Shown: in pieces, positions 23,778-34,582 of the stretch | How the letters are laid out: each line of letters starts with the position of its first letter | How positions within the stretch are numbered: position 1 is the first letter of the stretch | Source: Mortierella sp. BCC40632 | Taxonomy: Eukaryota; Mortierellomycota; Mortierellomycetes; Mortierellales; Mortierellaceae | Assembly (NCBI GenBank): GCA_011634665.1 | Contig: WAEK01000005.1 | Location: forward strand, 1,676,001 to 1,740,000 | Reading direction: 5' to 3' | Length of the DNA: 64,000 nucleotides | Made by a program: the position numbers and the translations under genes | Notes under the pieces: model-generated | Told to the model about the DNA's origin: nothing | Database searches by the model: none | What the model saw: only the letters and a program-made list of their open reading frames with translations

Positions 23778-24138
23778 AAATGGATAATATTTCTCCGCCC
23801 CTCGCCCCCGGTGGGTCTTTCTCTTGGACATCAGCAATGCTGATGCAAGGTTGTTTGCTTCTCTCATTCGCTCTTCTCTTCATCTTTCTCCTCCTTCTTA
23901 CAACCATCCTCCCCACCATCCTGTTCATTACTTCTTATTCTTTGTCAAGCTTCTGACATCAAACATCAGCCTTCATTCCCACTCTCCATCTTGCCTTCAT
24001 GGAAGTTGGTGTCCAGAGAGCGGAGAGTAACTCGTTTCACTTGCTAGTCCATCATCAGGCTGCTTTCACTACTCTCCTCTCTACCCCCAACAACATCACT
24101 TGTCATCACCAATTCACACATTCCTAACCTGGGCAACA

Positions 24139-26564
24139 ATGTCCCCTGTCTCAAGATTTCTAGGGGTGTTTTCAGTTGTGGTGGCCACACTGCCGACCTT
24201 CACCCTTTTCACTAACGCGCAAGCATCTCAGCCATGGAAAATGCCGGTTGCAATGATGGCATATGGCTCCTCGAACACCCACCTATTTATACAAGGGGGT
24301 GCAAATTTTGATAGACCTTCTGATGAGTTCTTCCAGTTAGACCTGAGTGTGAACTGGACCGCCTCCAATCCTGCGTGGACAAATCTGAGACCACCAGCAA
24401 CAGCATGGTCAATGGCGGGTACTTCAGGAGCATTGCTACCAGATGGGAGATTTATTGTCACGGGAGTCAAGGGTCCTAGTCGGTCAGATCCAGATCTCAT
24501 GAGACAAGCGGGTATCTTCAAAAGCCTCAGCAGCTGGACACCATTAACTGGTGCGCCATTGAAGGAACATGGTGATAATATCGATATGCCCATCATTGCA
24601 GCGTCTCCGCAAGGAGATGTCTATTTCCTTTGGGATGGGTTTATGTTAAAATCTGTTGACAACTTCAACCCAGTGGTAATCCCGCAACTTGCGAACGCCA
24701 CCGCAGCTATCTGGTGCTCCACAATAGAAGGAGCCGGAATTTTAGCAACAACAATCGTTCAGGATAAGTTGTATTTTCAGATACTTGTTGGAACATCGCA
24801 ATGGAAACCTCTGGTAAGTTCAAGGAACCCTCTCTATCATTGACCATAGCTCAGTCTTGATTATTAATCCTCGTTTTACTCAACTTTAAATGTAGACTTT
24901 ACAAGGATCTTTACCCAATTTGACAGGCCATTGCCTTGTCAAAGGTCTGTTTCTCACTTCGGATTATCGTTTACAGAGGCTATATTAGTTCCCTTTCTCT
25001 TACTGAATAACTGTCTGCGATCATATAGATGTACTGGATGACAGCAAAGTCTATTTATTTGGTGGAGGAAATTCAGGGGGCATAAGCGGACAACTCTATG
25101 TGTTGAATCTGAAAAGCGGGACAGCTACCGCGCTGGGAATGGGGACTGAAAGAAGGATCTACATGGCTTGTGCGGCTACGAAATTTTCATTCTTTGCCTG
25201 GGGTGGTAAGCATTCAACTATATGAGATGCCGAAATATTGATTCGTAGATTGCTGGCAGCTTCACTAAATTCTCCGCCAATGACTTATAATAGGTGGAGA
25301 TTCTAGCGATGCTAGAAAATTACCCAATTCTACTCCTCTTGTATTCAGGTTTGAGACTGGAACCTGGAGTAACGACAACCTCATTCCTTATGTCGCTCCC
25401 CCTCCTCCTCCCCCTCCCCCTCCCCCATCTTCAGGGAACCCCGCAGGCCCTGACGCCCCTGGTAATGGAACAGGAACAGTACCAAGTGGTGTCACCGGCG
25501 GCAGCGGGAATGGTAGCAACAGCGGGAACGGAAGCGGAAAAGGCAAAGGCGGGAATGGGAACGGTACTAGCAACAGCGATAACAGTTCGTCTGATCCAGA
25601 AAGTAGCCAATTGAGTATTGCTGCAATCGCTGGAGGCGTCGGAGGAGGTATTGCCCTGGTCACCCTTGTTGCGCTCTTCATCTATGTTAGACGCAAACGC
25701 GACAAGTCATCAAAATACGACGACTGGGACTACACATCCAAGAGGTCGCCCTCTCAAGACGATTTTTCCAGGAGAGATCGCCAGGGATCTCGAGCCAGCG
25801 ATAGTGAGAGCGATTACAATACTCGTCGTTCCGAATCATTCTCAGCAATGCACGGCGAGAGAGAAACTCGTCGTTCCGAATCACTCTCAGCAATGCACGG
25901 CGAGAGAGAACCAACATCCAGACCCCTGAGAATGAAGAGATTGCCACATTCACCCAGAAGGGCATCTAGTCGGGAATATCAGCACCAAGATCAAACAGAG
26001 CCATTACAACATACCCCTGGTTCGGATCCGGAATGGATGCTATCAAAGCCAAATGGACATTCTAGTAGTCATGACAGGACCCTTGGGAGGTCTCTACATC
26101 AGTATTCTCCGGTGGACAATCGAATAGCCGATGAGATACTCGACCCAGACCCTAATAATAGACGAGACTACATGCCATCAAAGCCAGAAATCAATCAAAC
26201 ACCGCTTGAGTACCGGCAAGTACACCCATCTCACCAACTCAATCACCAGAAACTTTCCAACCAAGATTCAAGGGCCCCTCAATATGGTTTTCCATCATCA
26301 GCTAGTTTTCATAGTGGCCACACCCAACCAAATCACCCTCATTATACCTCGCAATCAAGAGATCCACAGTATGCCTCGCAATCAAGAGATCCGCAGTATG
26401 CCTCGCAATCAAGAGATCCGCAGTATGCCTCGCAATTAAGAGATCCCCAGTATGCTTCGCAATTAAGAGATCTGCAGTATAACTCACAATCAAGAGATCC
26501 GCAGTATACTTCACGATCAAGAAACCCACAATTTGGTGCTCTGCATCACGGTGATCCTCAATAA
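24139..26564 (+). CDS. kelch-type single-pass membrane protein with repeated cytoplasmic tail (intact copy)
   Basis: Four exons (24139-24813, 24896-24944, 25029-25205, 25294-26564) join in phase to 723 residues. Residues 1-29 form a signal peptide. The ectodomain (about 30-330) has kelch/galactose-oxidase-like blades: LFIQGGANF, SGALLPDGRFIVTG, and VYLFGGGNSGGISGQLYVLNL. A poly-Pro and Gly/Asn/Ser-rich stalk leads to a transmembrane segment at about residues 409-431 (IAAIAGGVGGGIALVTLVALF), followed by basic stop-transfer residues. The 290-residue tail is Ser/Arg/Gln-rich with a duplicated RRSES-SAMHGERE unit. It ends in seven 9-residue repeats like SQSRDPQYA. Fungal proteins of this build are probably surface or ER receptors or adaptors; the function is unknown. 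Start ATG follows an in-frame TTG. Confidence 0.85.
26345..26530 (+). repeat. 27-nt tandem repeat coding for the kelch protein tail
   Basis: About seven units of a 27-nt word (CCTCGCAATCAAGAGATCCG + CAGTATG) encode SQSRDPQYA. The last units drift to SQLRDLQYN and SRSRNPQF. The right arm has the same count at about 32,190-32,377. Confidence 0.85.
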
Positions 26565-27478
26565 GGCACCTCCAGTCCTCTCAATTGCAACGATGGCATA
26601 TCACAGCCTTGGGACTCATGATACAGGAATCGGTAGCCACCTATACCCTACTATGGTACTGCGGAACAAAAGGGGCCATAATTTAGAAATAGTCGGTCAT
26701 ATCATCAGTACTAAACATCATCGCATCGTCGCCTTCTTCCCTTTGTTTCGTGGAATTTGCGGCAACAAGCTGCATTAAACATTGGGGATTTGCGCAGACC
26801 CCTTTTCAAAAATGCTATGGAAATTCTTTTTTGCTGACATGGCTCTTCAAATTTGCGCAGTGATAGTTTTCAAAGTTGGCGTTTTTTTGCCTCAGGTTTC
26901 TAGGATATCGACAACATCCACCTTCGAGGCTCTCCCTATTCTTTCTTTCTCGCTCCCTACACTCACATATACTGCCGCGACAGCCTTTTTTTTTTTTTTT
27001 CTTATTGACAGCAGTACTTGTGACCGGATCGTTAATCTGGCTGTCATATTTACCAGAGTCTTTGCCGGTCTCTGTTAGTTATCCGTCTCTACCTCGATAG
27101 TTCCCCCAAGCTATTAGGCTGTTTGCCACATGACCTCGACGCGACTCTTTCTACATGGGACACTTCACATTCACCCTTGAAGCTTCTTCCTCCGGAAAAC
27201 CGGCTTTGCTGTCTTGGCTCTCTCCAATGGAGAAAAAAAATTCAGAATCCTGTCGCGTCATGGTGCCTTCAGTAGGCGAATGAAATATGGCTGCACCGCT
27301 GTACACTGCTCTTTGCGCTTTCTCTCCCTATCGGGATTTGACTGCGACATCTGGCTGTGCTACTGTATTTCGCAGTGCAGGTCTTGGAGTGGCTGTCAAG
27401 TGTATGACAAGGAGCAACAATCAGAAGGCAAAGCATTCAACAGAGAAGCGAGATAATGGGCAAGACAGTGAGAGATAA
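26565..27478. other. 3' flank of the kelch gene and inner end of the left arm
   Basis: No gene is recognised. The stretch 27,190-27,478 is repeated almost exactly at 31,247-31,535 and, strongly diverged, at about 39,510-39,690. A T-tract at 26,988-27,001 is longer here than in the right arm. Confidence 0.55.
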
Positions 27479-27590
27479 AGAGAGAGAGAAAGAGAGAACG
27501 AGAGAACGAGAGAAAGAGAGAGAAAGAGAGAGAAAGAGAGAGAGATGCTGATCTGCCGGATATAAGGAAAGGTGCTGCTCAAAGGACTGG

Positions 27591-30500
27591 TAATCATGTT
27601 GATCTGCTGTTGTTGTTTGTGGTTGATTCTTTGACGACCAAAAAAAAAAAAAATAAAAAAATAAAAAATAAAAAATAAAAAAGGAGAGTCTACCTCGGTT
27701 CAAGCTGAACATTTGAGTGACTAGGCAGAGTTCAGCCCTAAAACACCATAGTACATTCTTTCAAATTGGGATCGCTTTGGGCTGATGAGATATCAGTTAG
27801 ACTGAAGAGATATTGGGTAGATTGAAGACTCTTATTGTGTGAATGCGAGTTTTTGGTCGACAGAAGCTGGGAGTGTTGGTGCCGAGAGAAAACAGTATTA
27901 AAGCGGCATGGCATGTCCACATGAGGCTGTTCGGCTTTGGATCCTGACATCCCGATACTATTGGAAGATATTTTATAGAATCGGTGGATTTGGTCCGCGC
28001 ATCTTCGAGAGTAAGAAAGCCGCTTGTCTCCAGATTGACAGCGAGATGGAGTGATTGGGGTGATTGGGGATTTGGATTAAAACACAGCAGCCAAGATGAC
28101 ATACACATGTGCAAGAGATATGAAAAATTGAAAGGAGTCGAGCATTTACACAAAATGGATCGCAGTATGTGGTTAAGATATGACACTCTGATATATCCAA
28201 GAGACGTGGAGATGCAATAGACGAGAAGGATTTCCATAGTATCGTTCAATGGATCGTGGAAAATGTTGATATGTCAATGGATCATGGAAAATGTCGATAT
28301 GTCAATGGATAGTTTATTGTTATTTAGTACTAGGATCCTGGACCTGTTTTTCTTTTCTACGCTGATGGACCCGCTTGTCCGTTGGTTCTCGTGTTGTCAA
28401 CTTGGATCGGCTGGTAGATCACATCTTGAGGCCAGATCTACAAAAGTGGTCAAAGACAAGAGGGAATGTTAGACGGCACAGAGTTCTGGGTGATCCCTCC
28501 ACTCTTTCACTCCACTCTTTCACTCCACTCCCACCAACCCATGGGAGTGTGTTCCCTCTCCTGATTTGATTCCACCACCCGCCCATCCACCCTTCCATCT
28601 ACCCTCCTGTGGGGAACATATCCCCCTCTTACCCTCCCACATACCCACGTGGAGTATGCTCCCCTTGAAAACCCCTCCCACCCTCATTAAGAGAGTACAC
28701 CCCCATTTGCCTTCCCACCTACCTATGGGGGGCATGCCCTCTTGATAACCCCTCTCACCCTGCCATGAGAGAATGTGCACCCCTTTCTTACCCTCCCGCC
28801 TGCCCTTTGGGGGGTGTACGCTCTCTCTAGTTACCTGCGTGGAGTTCTCTCTCGCTTTGCCTCCCTTCCTCCCTTGAAGAGCATGCTCCCGCTCAATCCT
28901 TTACCCTCTCCTGCTCCCAATCCCGATCCACGAGAACATACCTCCCAGCAAAGAGAGAGGAATAATTCACCCTCTCAGTTCTGGTAGGTTGCCCCACAGC
29001 CTACCTGAAGGATCCTGATATCCTGTGATGGTGAGGTCATGTCCCTGAGGAGCATCCTCCTATATCCAGTCCTGCGTCTAATCCTACATTCAAGTCTCCT
29101 GAGACAAGTCCTGTATCACATCCTATGTTTAGTCCCGTGTCCAGTCTCGATGGATACATCGCGTCTACTGCTCTAAGTCCGACAAAAAAGAAACAAAACA
29201 AGAGTGGTTGGGTAGTATGGGTTCTTGAACGAAGAGCATGAAGGGTATGGGTGGATGAGACGAGTTGCCTGGTGGCCTCCAGTCCAAGCGTCGCCACTAA
29301 ACATCAGCAGAGAGACCTTGAAGCTATCCCTATCCGTCTCAAGGAGAAAGCAACAAGAAGAAAAGAATAGAAGAGAAGAAAAAAAATAGGATAAAAAACA
29401 GGAAGACAGACAGACAGACAAGCGGACAGAAGACAAAAACAACAACAGAAAACCGGCAAAAGGTAAAAGACAAAAGAAAGAAAGAGAGGGGGGGGGAGAG
29501 AGGAGAAAACAAACACCTACTCGCTCACTCGCTAACACACACAAGAGGAAACCTGGGCTCGGGCTTGACGTTGGACCTTGGTACTCCCATTATACTAGAA
29601 AGCCATTCTCACAGCTATACCTACCTATAGCTATGAGTCCCTAAACGAAACATTCTTGAGCTGATGGAGAAGTGCTGCTGGTGGTGGTAGTGGTGGAGAA
29701 GGAAGGAGGTGGTAGCGTTGGAGAAGAAGGATAGAGGTGAACGTCAAAGAGAAGGGAAAATGAAAAAAATTTAAGTGACTGGCAGAGATAATAGAGCGCG
29801 CAAGAACAGCAGATGACTCTGGCTCTGGACCTGTGTTGACCTTGCCGTTTAGTCAGCCTCAGGAGAGATAGAGAGTATGTGTGTGATTGAATGAGTGGGT
29901 GAATGGGTGAGTGAGTGAGTGAAAGGAAAAAAATCACAGGGCGATACATTAAAAAAAGAGAAACAGGGGGCGACTATGGTCATCCGTGAGGGGAAGGTTA
30001 TTTGGAGAACGCTTCCACCATGACGGCATGTCAGACCCACCAGGGGCACAGACCTTTGACATGTATCGATACACGAACAGTTTCGATAACCATTGTCAAC
30101 CGTTCAACAGACACCTGCCAGGCAGGATCACCATGAGAATACAGAGGCGGCCGATGGAAAGGAAGCAGGTTGGAGAGTGCGGAAGAAATGTAGCGAGAAG
30201 ATGGCTGATTGATCACTGTTCTGCGACCAAGTTCCATTGTTTATAGTGTGTGTGGTACCTTTTTTTTTTTTTTTTTTTTTTTTGGAGTCAACCTTTGGTG
30301 GTTGAAAGAGACATGAATACATCACCAGCTCTCTCTCTCGCTAGATCTATTCCTTTCCAACTCTTTAACTACCAGGATCGCATCTCTGATGACTTCTCAC
30401 ACCTCGAGGCAGAATCCCCATTTCCGACCGCCTCTCTGCCTCTGCGCCTCTCTACCTCACCACCTCTAGTTCAAGAGACAGCTAATGTTCACTGCCCATT

Positions 30501-31187
30501 CTCTGGTCTTTTTCTTTCATATGCTCTTCTCGCTAGCCTTGCCTTTTCTTGCCACCACTCTCTCTCTGTCTCTCCCCCGCTCTCGTGATTGGTCGTGCAC
30601 TGACCCCAGATCATACAAAAGACATTCTTCCTAGCGTCTTTGGTTCATTTCTCTTGTCTTCAGGTCTACCAAGCCTCGATGCCACTTGACCTTCTCAAGG
30701 GGCTACAGCGCAGCTTGGCTCTGAATCTTGGATGGAGAGACATGGGTTCTCATTGATCGGGCATCGATTTTTTTTTTTCAAACACGGTAACTACACAAGA
30801 GTAATAGGCTTGGCGGCTCTGTTTGCCGAGTCATCTTTGGCATGGAAGAGGCTTCACAGGTGGGATGTCTTCTGCGAATCTTGCGGTAACTAGAAGACAA
30901 TGGCAATCTGTCTCTTCAGAGATATTGTATGCCAAAAAGGTTGACTCAAAAAAAAAAAAAAAAAAAGTCTGACTAACGCATAGACACCTATTGTGAAACT
31001 CTTCTCCCCTTTATCAGGTTCTCTTCCAGCTCTGTGGAAACGAACAAGAGCGTGGATAGGGATAGAGAAAGAGGAACAAGGTAGTGTAGGAAAGAATGGA
31101 ATGGCCTCTTGAGCAGATAGTGGCCAGTGGATCAAAGAGTAGTAGTGGTAAGGGGAAAGGCAAGTGGGCATCCATTTTCCATGCGCT
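27591..31187. other. spacer of the palindrome, no recognisable gene
   Basis: About 3.6 kb. It contains A-rich DNA at 27,640-27,683, a 33-nt duplication at about 28,245-28,312 (ATGGATCATGGAAAATGTCGA-like), the imperfect GGGG/CCCC repeat array at 28,590-28,930, and GAGTGGGTGAAT-type minisatellite at about 29,890-29,925. A T22 run lies at about 30,260-30,282. The segment 31,030-31,170 is similar to 38,670-38,810. ORFs here have random composition. Confidence 0.5.
28590..28930. repeat. imperfect tandem array of short palindromic units
   Basis: Six or seven units of about 45-60 nt each centre on a small palindrome such as GGGGAACATATCCCC, GGAGTATGCTCC, GGGGGGCATGCCC and GAGCATGCTC. They are separated by CCCTCCCACCTACC-like pyrimidine stretches. 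The palindrome core (ATGC/ATAT between G and C runs) is kept while the rest drifts. Confidence 0.6.
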
Positions 31188-32155
31188 TCAGACCAGTTCT
31201 TTGAGCGCTTTTCCCTGTATCCGGCGGATCAGCTCTCACTCTCTCTTTATCTCTCACTGTCTTGCCCATTATCTCGCTTCTCTGTTGAATGCTTTGCCTT
31301 CTGATTGTTGCTCCTTGTCATACACTTGACAGCCACTCCAAGACCTGCACTGCGAAATACAGTAGCACAGCCAGATGTCGCAGTCAAATCCCGATAGGGA
31401 GAGAAAGCGCAAAGAGCAGTGTACAGCGGTGCAGCCATATTTCATTCGCCTACTGAAGGCACCATGACGCGACAGGATTCTGAATTTTTTTTCTCCATTG
31501 GAGAGAGCCAAGACAGCAAAGCCGGTTTTCCGGAGGAAGAAGCTTCAAGGGTGAATGTGAAGTGTCCCATGTAGAAAGAGTCGCGTCGAGGTCATGTGGC
31601 AAACAGCCTAATAGCTTGGGGGAACTATCGAGGTAGAGACGGATAACTAACAGAGACCGGCAAAGACTCTGGTAAATATGACAGCCAGATTAACGATCCG
31701 TTCACAAGTACTGCTGTCAATAAGAAAAAAAAAGGGCTGTCGCGGCAGTATATGTGAGTGTAGGGAGCGAGAAAGAAAGAATAGGGAGAGCCTCGAAGGT
31801 GGATGTTGTCGATATCCTAGAAACCTGAGGCAAAAAAACGCCAACTTTGAAAACTATCACTGCGCAAATTTGAAGAGCCATGTCAGCAAAAAAGAATTTC
31901 CATAGCATTTTTGAAAAGGGGTCTGCGCAAATCCCCAATGTTTAATGCAGCTTGTTGCCGCAAATTCCACGAAACAAAGGGAAGAAGGCGACGATGCGAT
32001 GATGTTTAGTACTGATGATATGACCGACTATTTCTAAATTATGGCCCCTTTTGTTCCGCAGTACCATAGTAGGGTATAGGTGGCTACCGATTCCTGTATC
32101 ATGAGTCCCAAGGCTGTGATATGCCATCGTTGCAATTGAGAGGACTGGAGGTGCC

Positions 32156-34582
32156 TTATTGAGGGATCACCGTGATGCAGAGCACCAAATTGTGGGTTTC
32201 TTGATCGTGAAGTATACTGCGGATCTCTTGATTGTGAGTTATACTGCAGATCTCTTAATTGCGAAGCATACTGGGGATCTCTTAATTGCGAGGCATACTG
32301 CGGATCTCTTGATTGCGAGGCATACTGCGGATCTCTTGATTGCGAGGCATACTGTGGATCTCTTGATTGCGAGGTATAATGAGGGTGATTTGGTTGGGTG
32401 TGGCCACTATGAAAACTAGCTGATGATGGAAAACCATATTGAGGGGGCCCTTGAATCTTGGTTGGAAAGTTTCTGGTGATTGAGTTGGTGAGATGGGTGT
32501 ACTTGCCGGTACTCAAGCGGTGTTTGATTGATTTCTGGCTTTGATGGCATGTAGTCTCGTCTATTATTAGGGTCTGGGTCGAGTATCTCATCGGCTATTC
32601 GATTGTCCACCGGAGAATACTGATGTAGAGACCTCCCAAGGGTCCTGTCATGACTACTAGAATGTCCATTTGGCTTTGATAGCATCCATTCCGGATCCGA
32701 ACCAGGGGTATGTTGTAATGGCTCTGTTTGATCTTGGTGCTGATATTCCCGACTAGATGCCCTTCTGGGTGAATGTGGCAATCTCTTCATTCTCAGGGGT
32801 CTGGATGTTGGTTTCTCTCGCCGTGCATTGCTGAGAGTGATTCGGAACGACGAGTTTTCTCTCTCGCCGTGCATTGCTGAGAATGATTCGGAACGACGAG
32901 TATTGTAATCGCTCTCACTATCGCTGGCTCGAGATCCCTGGCGATCTCTCCTGGAAAAATCGTCTTGAGAGGGCGACCTCTTGGATGTGTAGTCCCAGTC
33001 GTCGTATTTTGATGACTTGTCGCGTTTGCGTCTAACATAGATGAAGAGCGCAACAAGGGTGACCAGGGCAATACCTCCTCCGACGCCTCCAGCGATTGCA
33101 GCAATACTCAATTGGCTACTTTCTGGATCAGACGAACTGTTATCGCTGTTGCTAGTACCGTTCCCATTCCCGCCTTTGCCTTTTCCGCTTCCGTTCCGCT
33201 GTTGCTACCATTCCCGCTGCCGCCGGTGACACCACTTGGTACTGTTCCTGTTCCATTACCAGGGGCGTCGGGGCCTGCGGGGTTCCCTGAAGATGGGGGG
33301 GGGGAGGGGGAGGAGGAGGGGGAGCGACATAAGGAATGAGGTTGTCGTTACTCCAGGTTCCAGTCTCAAACCTGAATACAAGAGGAGTAGAATTGGGTAA
33401 TTTTCTAGCATCGCTAGAATCTCCACCTATTATAAGTCATTGGCGGAGAATTTAGTGAAGCTGCCAGCAATCTACGAATCAATATTTCGGCATCTCATAT
33501 AGTTGAATGCTTACCACCCCAGGCAAAGAATGAAAATTTCGTAGCCGCACAAGCCATGTAGATCCTTCTTTCAGTCCCCATTCCCAGCGCGGTAGCTGTC
33601 CCGCTTTTCAGATTCAACACATAGAGTTGTCCGCTTATGCCCCTGAATTTCCTCCACCAAATAAATAGACTTTGCTGTCATCCAGTACATCTATATGATC
33701 GCAGACAGTTATTCAGTAAGAGAAAGGGAACTAATATAGCCTCTGTAAACGATAATCCGAAGTGAGAAACAGACCTTTGACAAGGCAATGGCCTGTCAAA
33801 TTGGGTAAAAGATCCTTGTAAAAGTCTACATTTAAAGTTGAGTAAAACGAGGATTAATAATCAAGACTGAGCTATGGTCAATGATAGAGAGGGTTCCTTG
33901 AACTTACCAGAGGTTTCCATTGCGATGTTCCAACAAGTATCTGAAAATACAACTTATCCTGAACGATTGTTGTTGCTAAAATTCCGGCTCCTTCTATTGT
34001 GGAGCACCAGATAGCTGCGGTGGCGTTCGCAAGTTGCGGGATTACCACTGGGTTGAAGTTGTCAACAGATTTTAACATAAACCCATCCCAAAGGAAATAG
34101 ACATCTCCTTGCGGAGACGCTGCAATGATGGGCATATCGATATTATCACCATGTTCCTTCAATGGCGCACCAGTTAATGGTGTCCAGCTGCTGAGGCTTT
34201 TGAAGATACCCGCTTGTCTCATGAGATCTGGATCTGACCGACTAGGACCCTTGACTCCCGTGACAATAAATCTCCCATCTGGTAGCAATGCTCCTGAAGT
34301 ACCCGCCATTGACCATGCTGTTGCTGGTGGTCTCAGATTTGTCCACGCAGGATTGGAGGCGGTCCAGTTCACACTCAGGTCTAACTGGAAGAACTCATCA
34401 GAAGGTCTATCAAAATTTGCACCCCCTTGTATAAATAGGTGGGTGTTCGAGGAGCCATATGCCATCATTGCAACCGGCATTTTCCATGGCTGAGATGCTT
34501 GCGCGTTAGTGAAAAGGGTGAAGGTCGGCAGTGTGGCCACCACAACTGAAAACACCCCTAGAAATCTTGAGACAGGGGACAT
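32156..34582 (-). pseudogene. second kelch-type membrane protein gene, broken by frameshifts
   Basis: This is the right-arm counterpart, nearly identical in sequence. It differs by small homopolymer changes: extra T in exon 2 (33,807-33,823), a lost G in the G run of exon 3 at about 33,641-33,644, a lost G at about 33,196, changes in the poly-Pro run near 33,296-33,330, an extra base at 32,855-32,858 compensated 45 nt later, and extra C at about 32,443-32,447 and 32,163-32,165. As read, exon 3 meets a stop and the tail is out of frame. It may be decayed, or an uncorrected assembly of a true second gene. Confidence 0.75.
32190..32377 (-). repeat. 27-nt tandem repeat, right-arm copy
   Basis: Inverted copy of the repeat at 26,345-26,530 with the same unit order. 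Equal copy number in both arms points to recent duplication or homogenisation. Confidence 0.85.

Larger units (their letters stand above)
19589..23788 (-). mobile_element. DIRS-like tyrosine-recombinase retrotransposon, 4,200 bp
   Basis: Comparison with the empty site in the right arm (34,933/34,934) defines the insert as exactly 4,200 bp with no target-site duplication. It has 103-nt inverted terminal repeats. An internal complementary region at 19,801-19,895 contains the complements of both outer ends fused at 19,862/19,863. In coding order (right to left) it encodes a gag-like protein, reverse transcriptase/RNase H, and an overlapping tyrosine recombinase. All of this is the hallmark of DIRS elements, which integrate by recombinase without duplication. 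The recombinase and the RT start are frameshifted in short homopolymers, so this copy may be inactive or imperfectly sequenced. Confidence 0.95.
13831..27590 (+). repeat. left arm of a giant imperfect inverted repeat
   Basis: The sequence from about 13,831 to 27,590 recurs as the reverse complement at 31,188-42,172. Paired positions sum to about 58,722 for 23,789-27,478, to 54,522 for about 17,000-19,588, and to about 56,007 near 14,000-14,600. These offsets show a 4,200-nt insertion in the left arm and a further 1.4-kb difference near 15,080. Identity is near complete from about 17,000 to 27,478, roughly 88 percent by eye around 15,300-16,500, and higher again (about 97 percent) at 13,900-14,600. 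Beyond 27,478 the match decays and stops near 27,590. Confidence 0.93.

Noticed and set aside
22575..23867. 430-codon minus-strand ORF over the gag region
   Set aside because: Shifted frame of the gag-like ORF, with Thr/Arg-rich translation of its repeats.
27797..28249. 150-codon minus-strand ORF in the spacer
   Set aside because: Random-like composition, no signal and no partner in either arm.
28590..28930. CRISPR array
   Set aside because: Units and spacing drift and the genome is eukaryotic. No constant repeat alternates with unique spacers.
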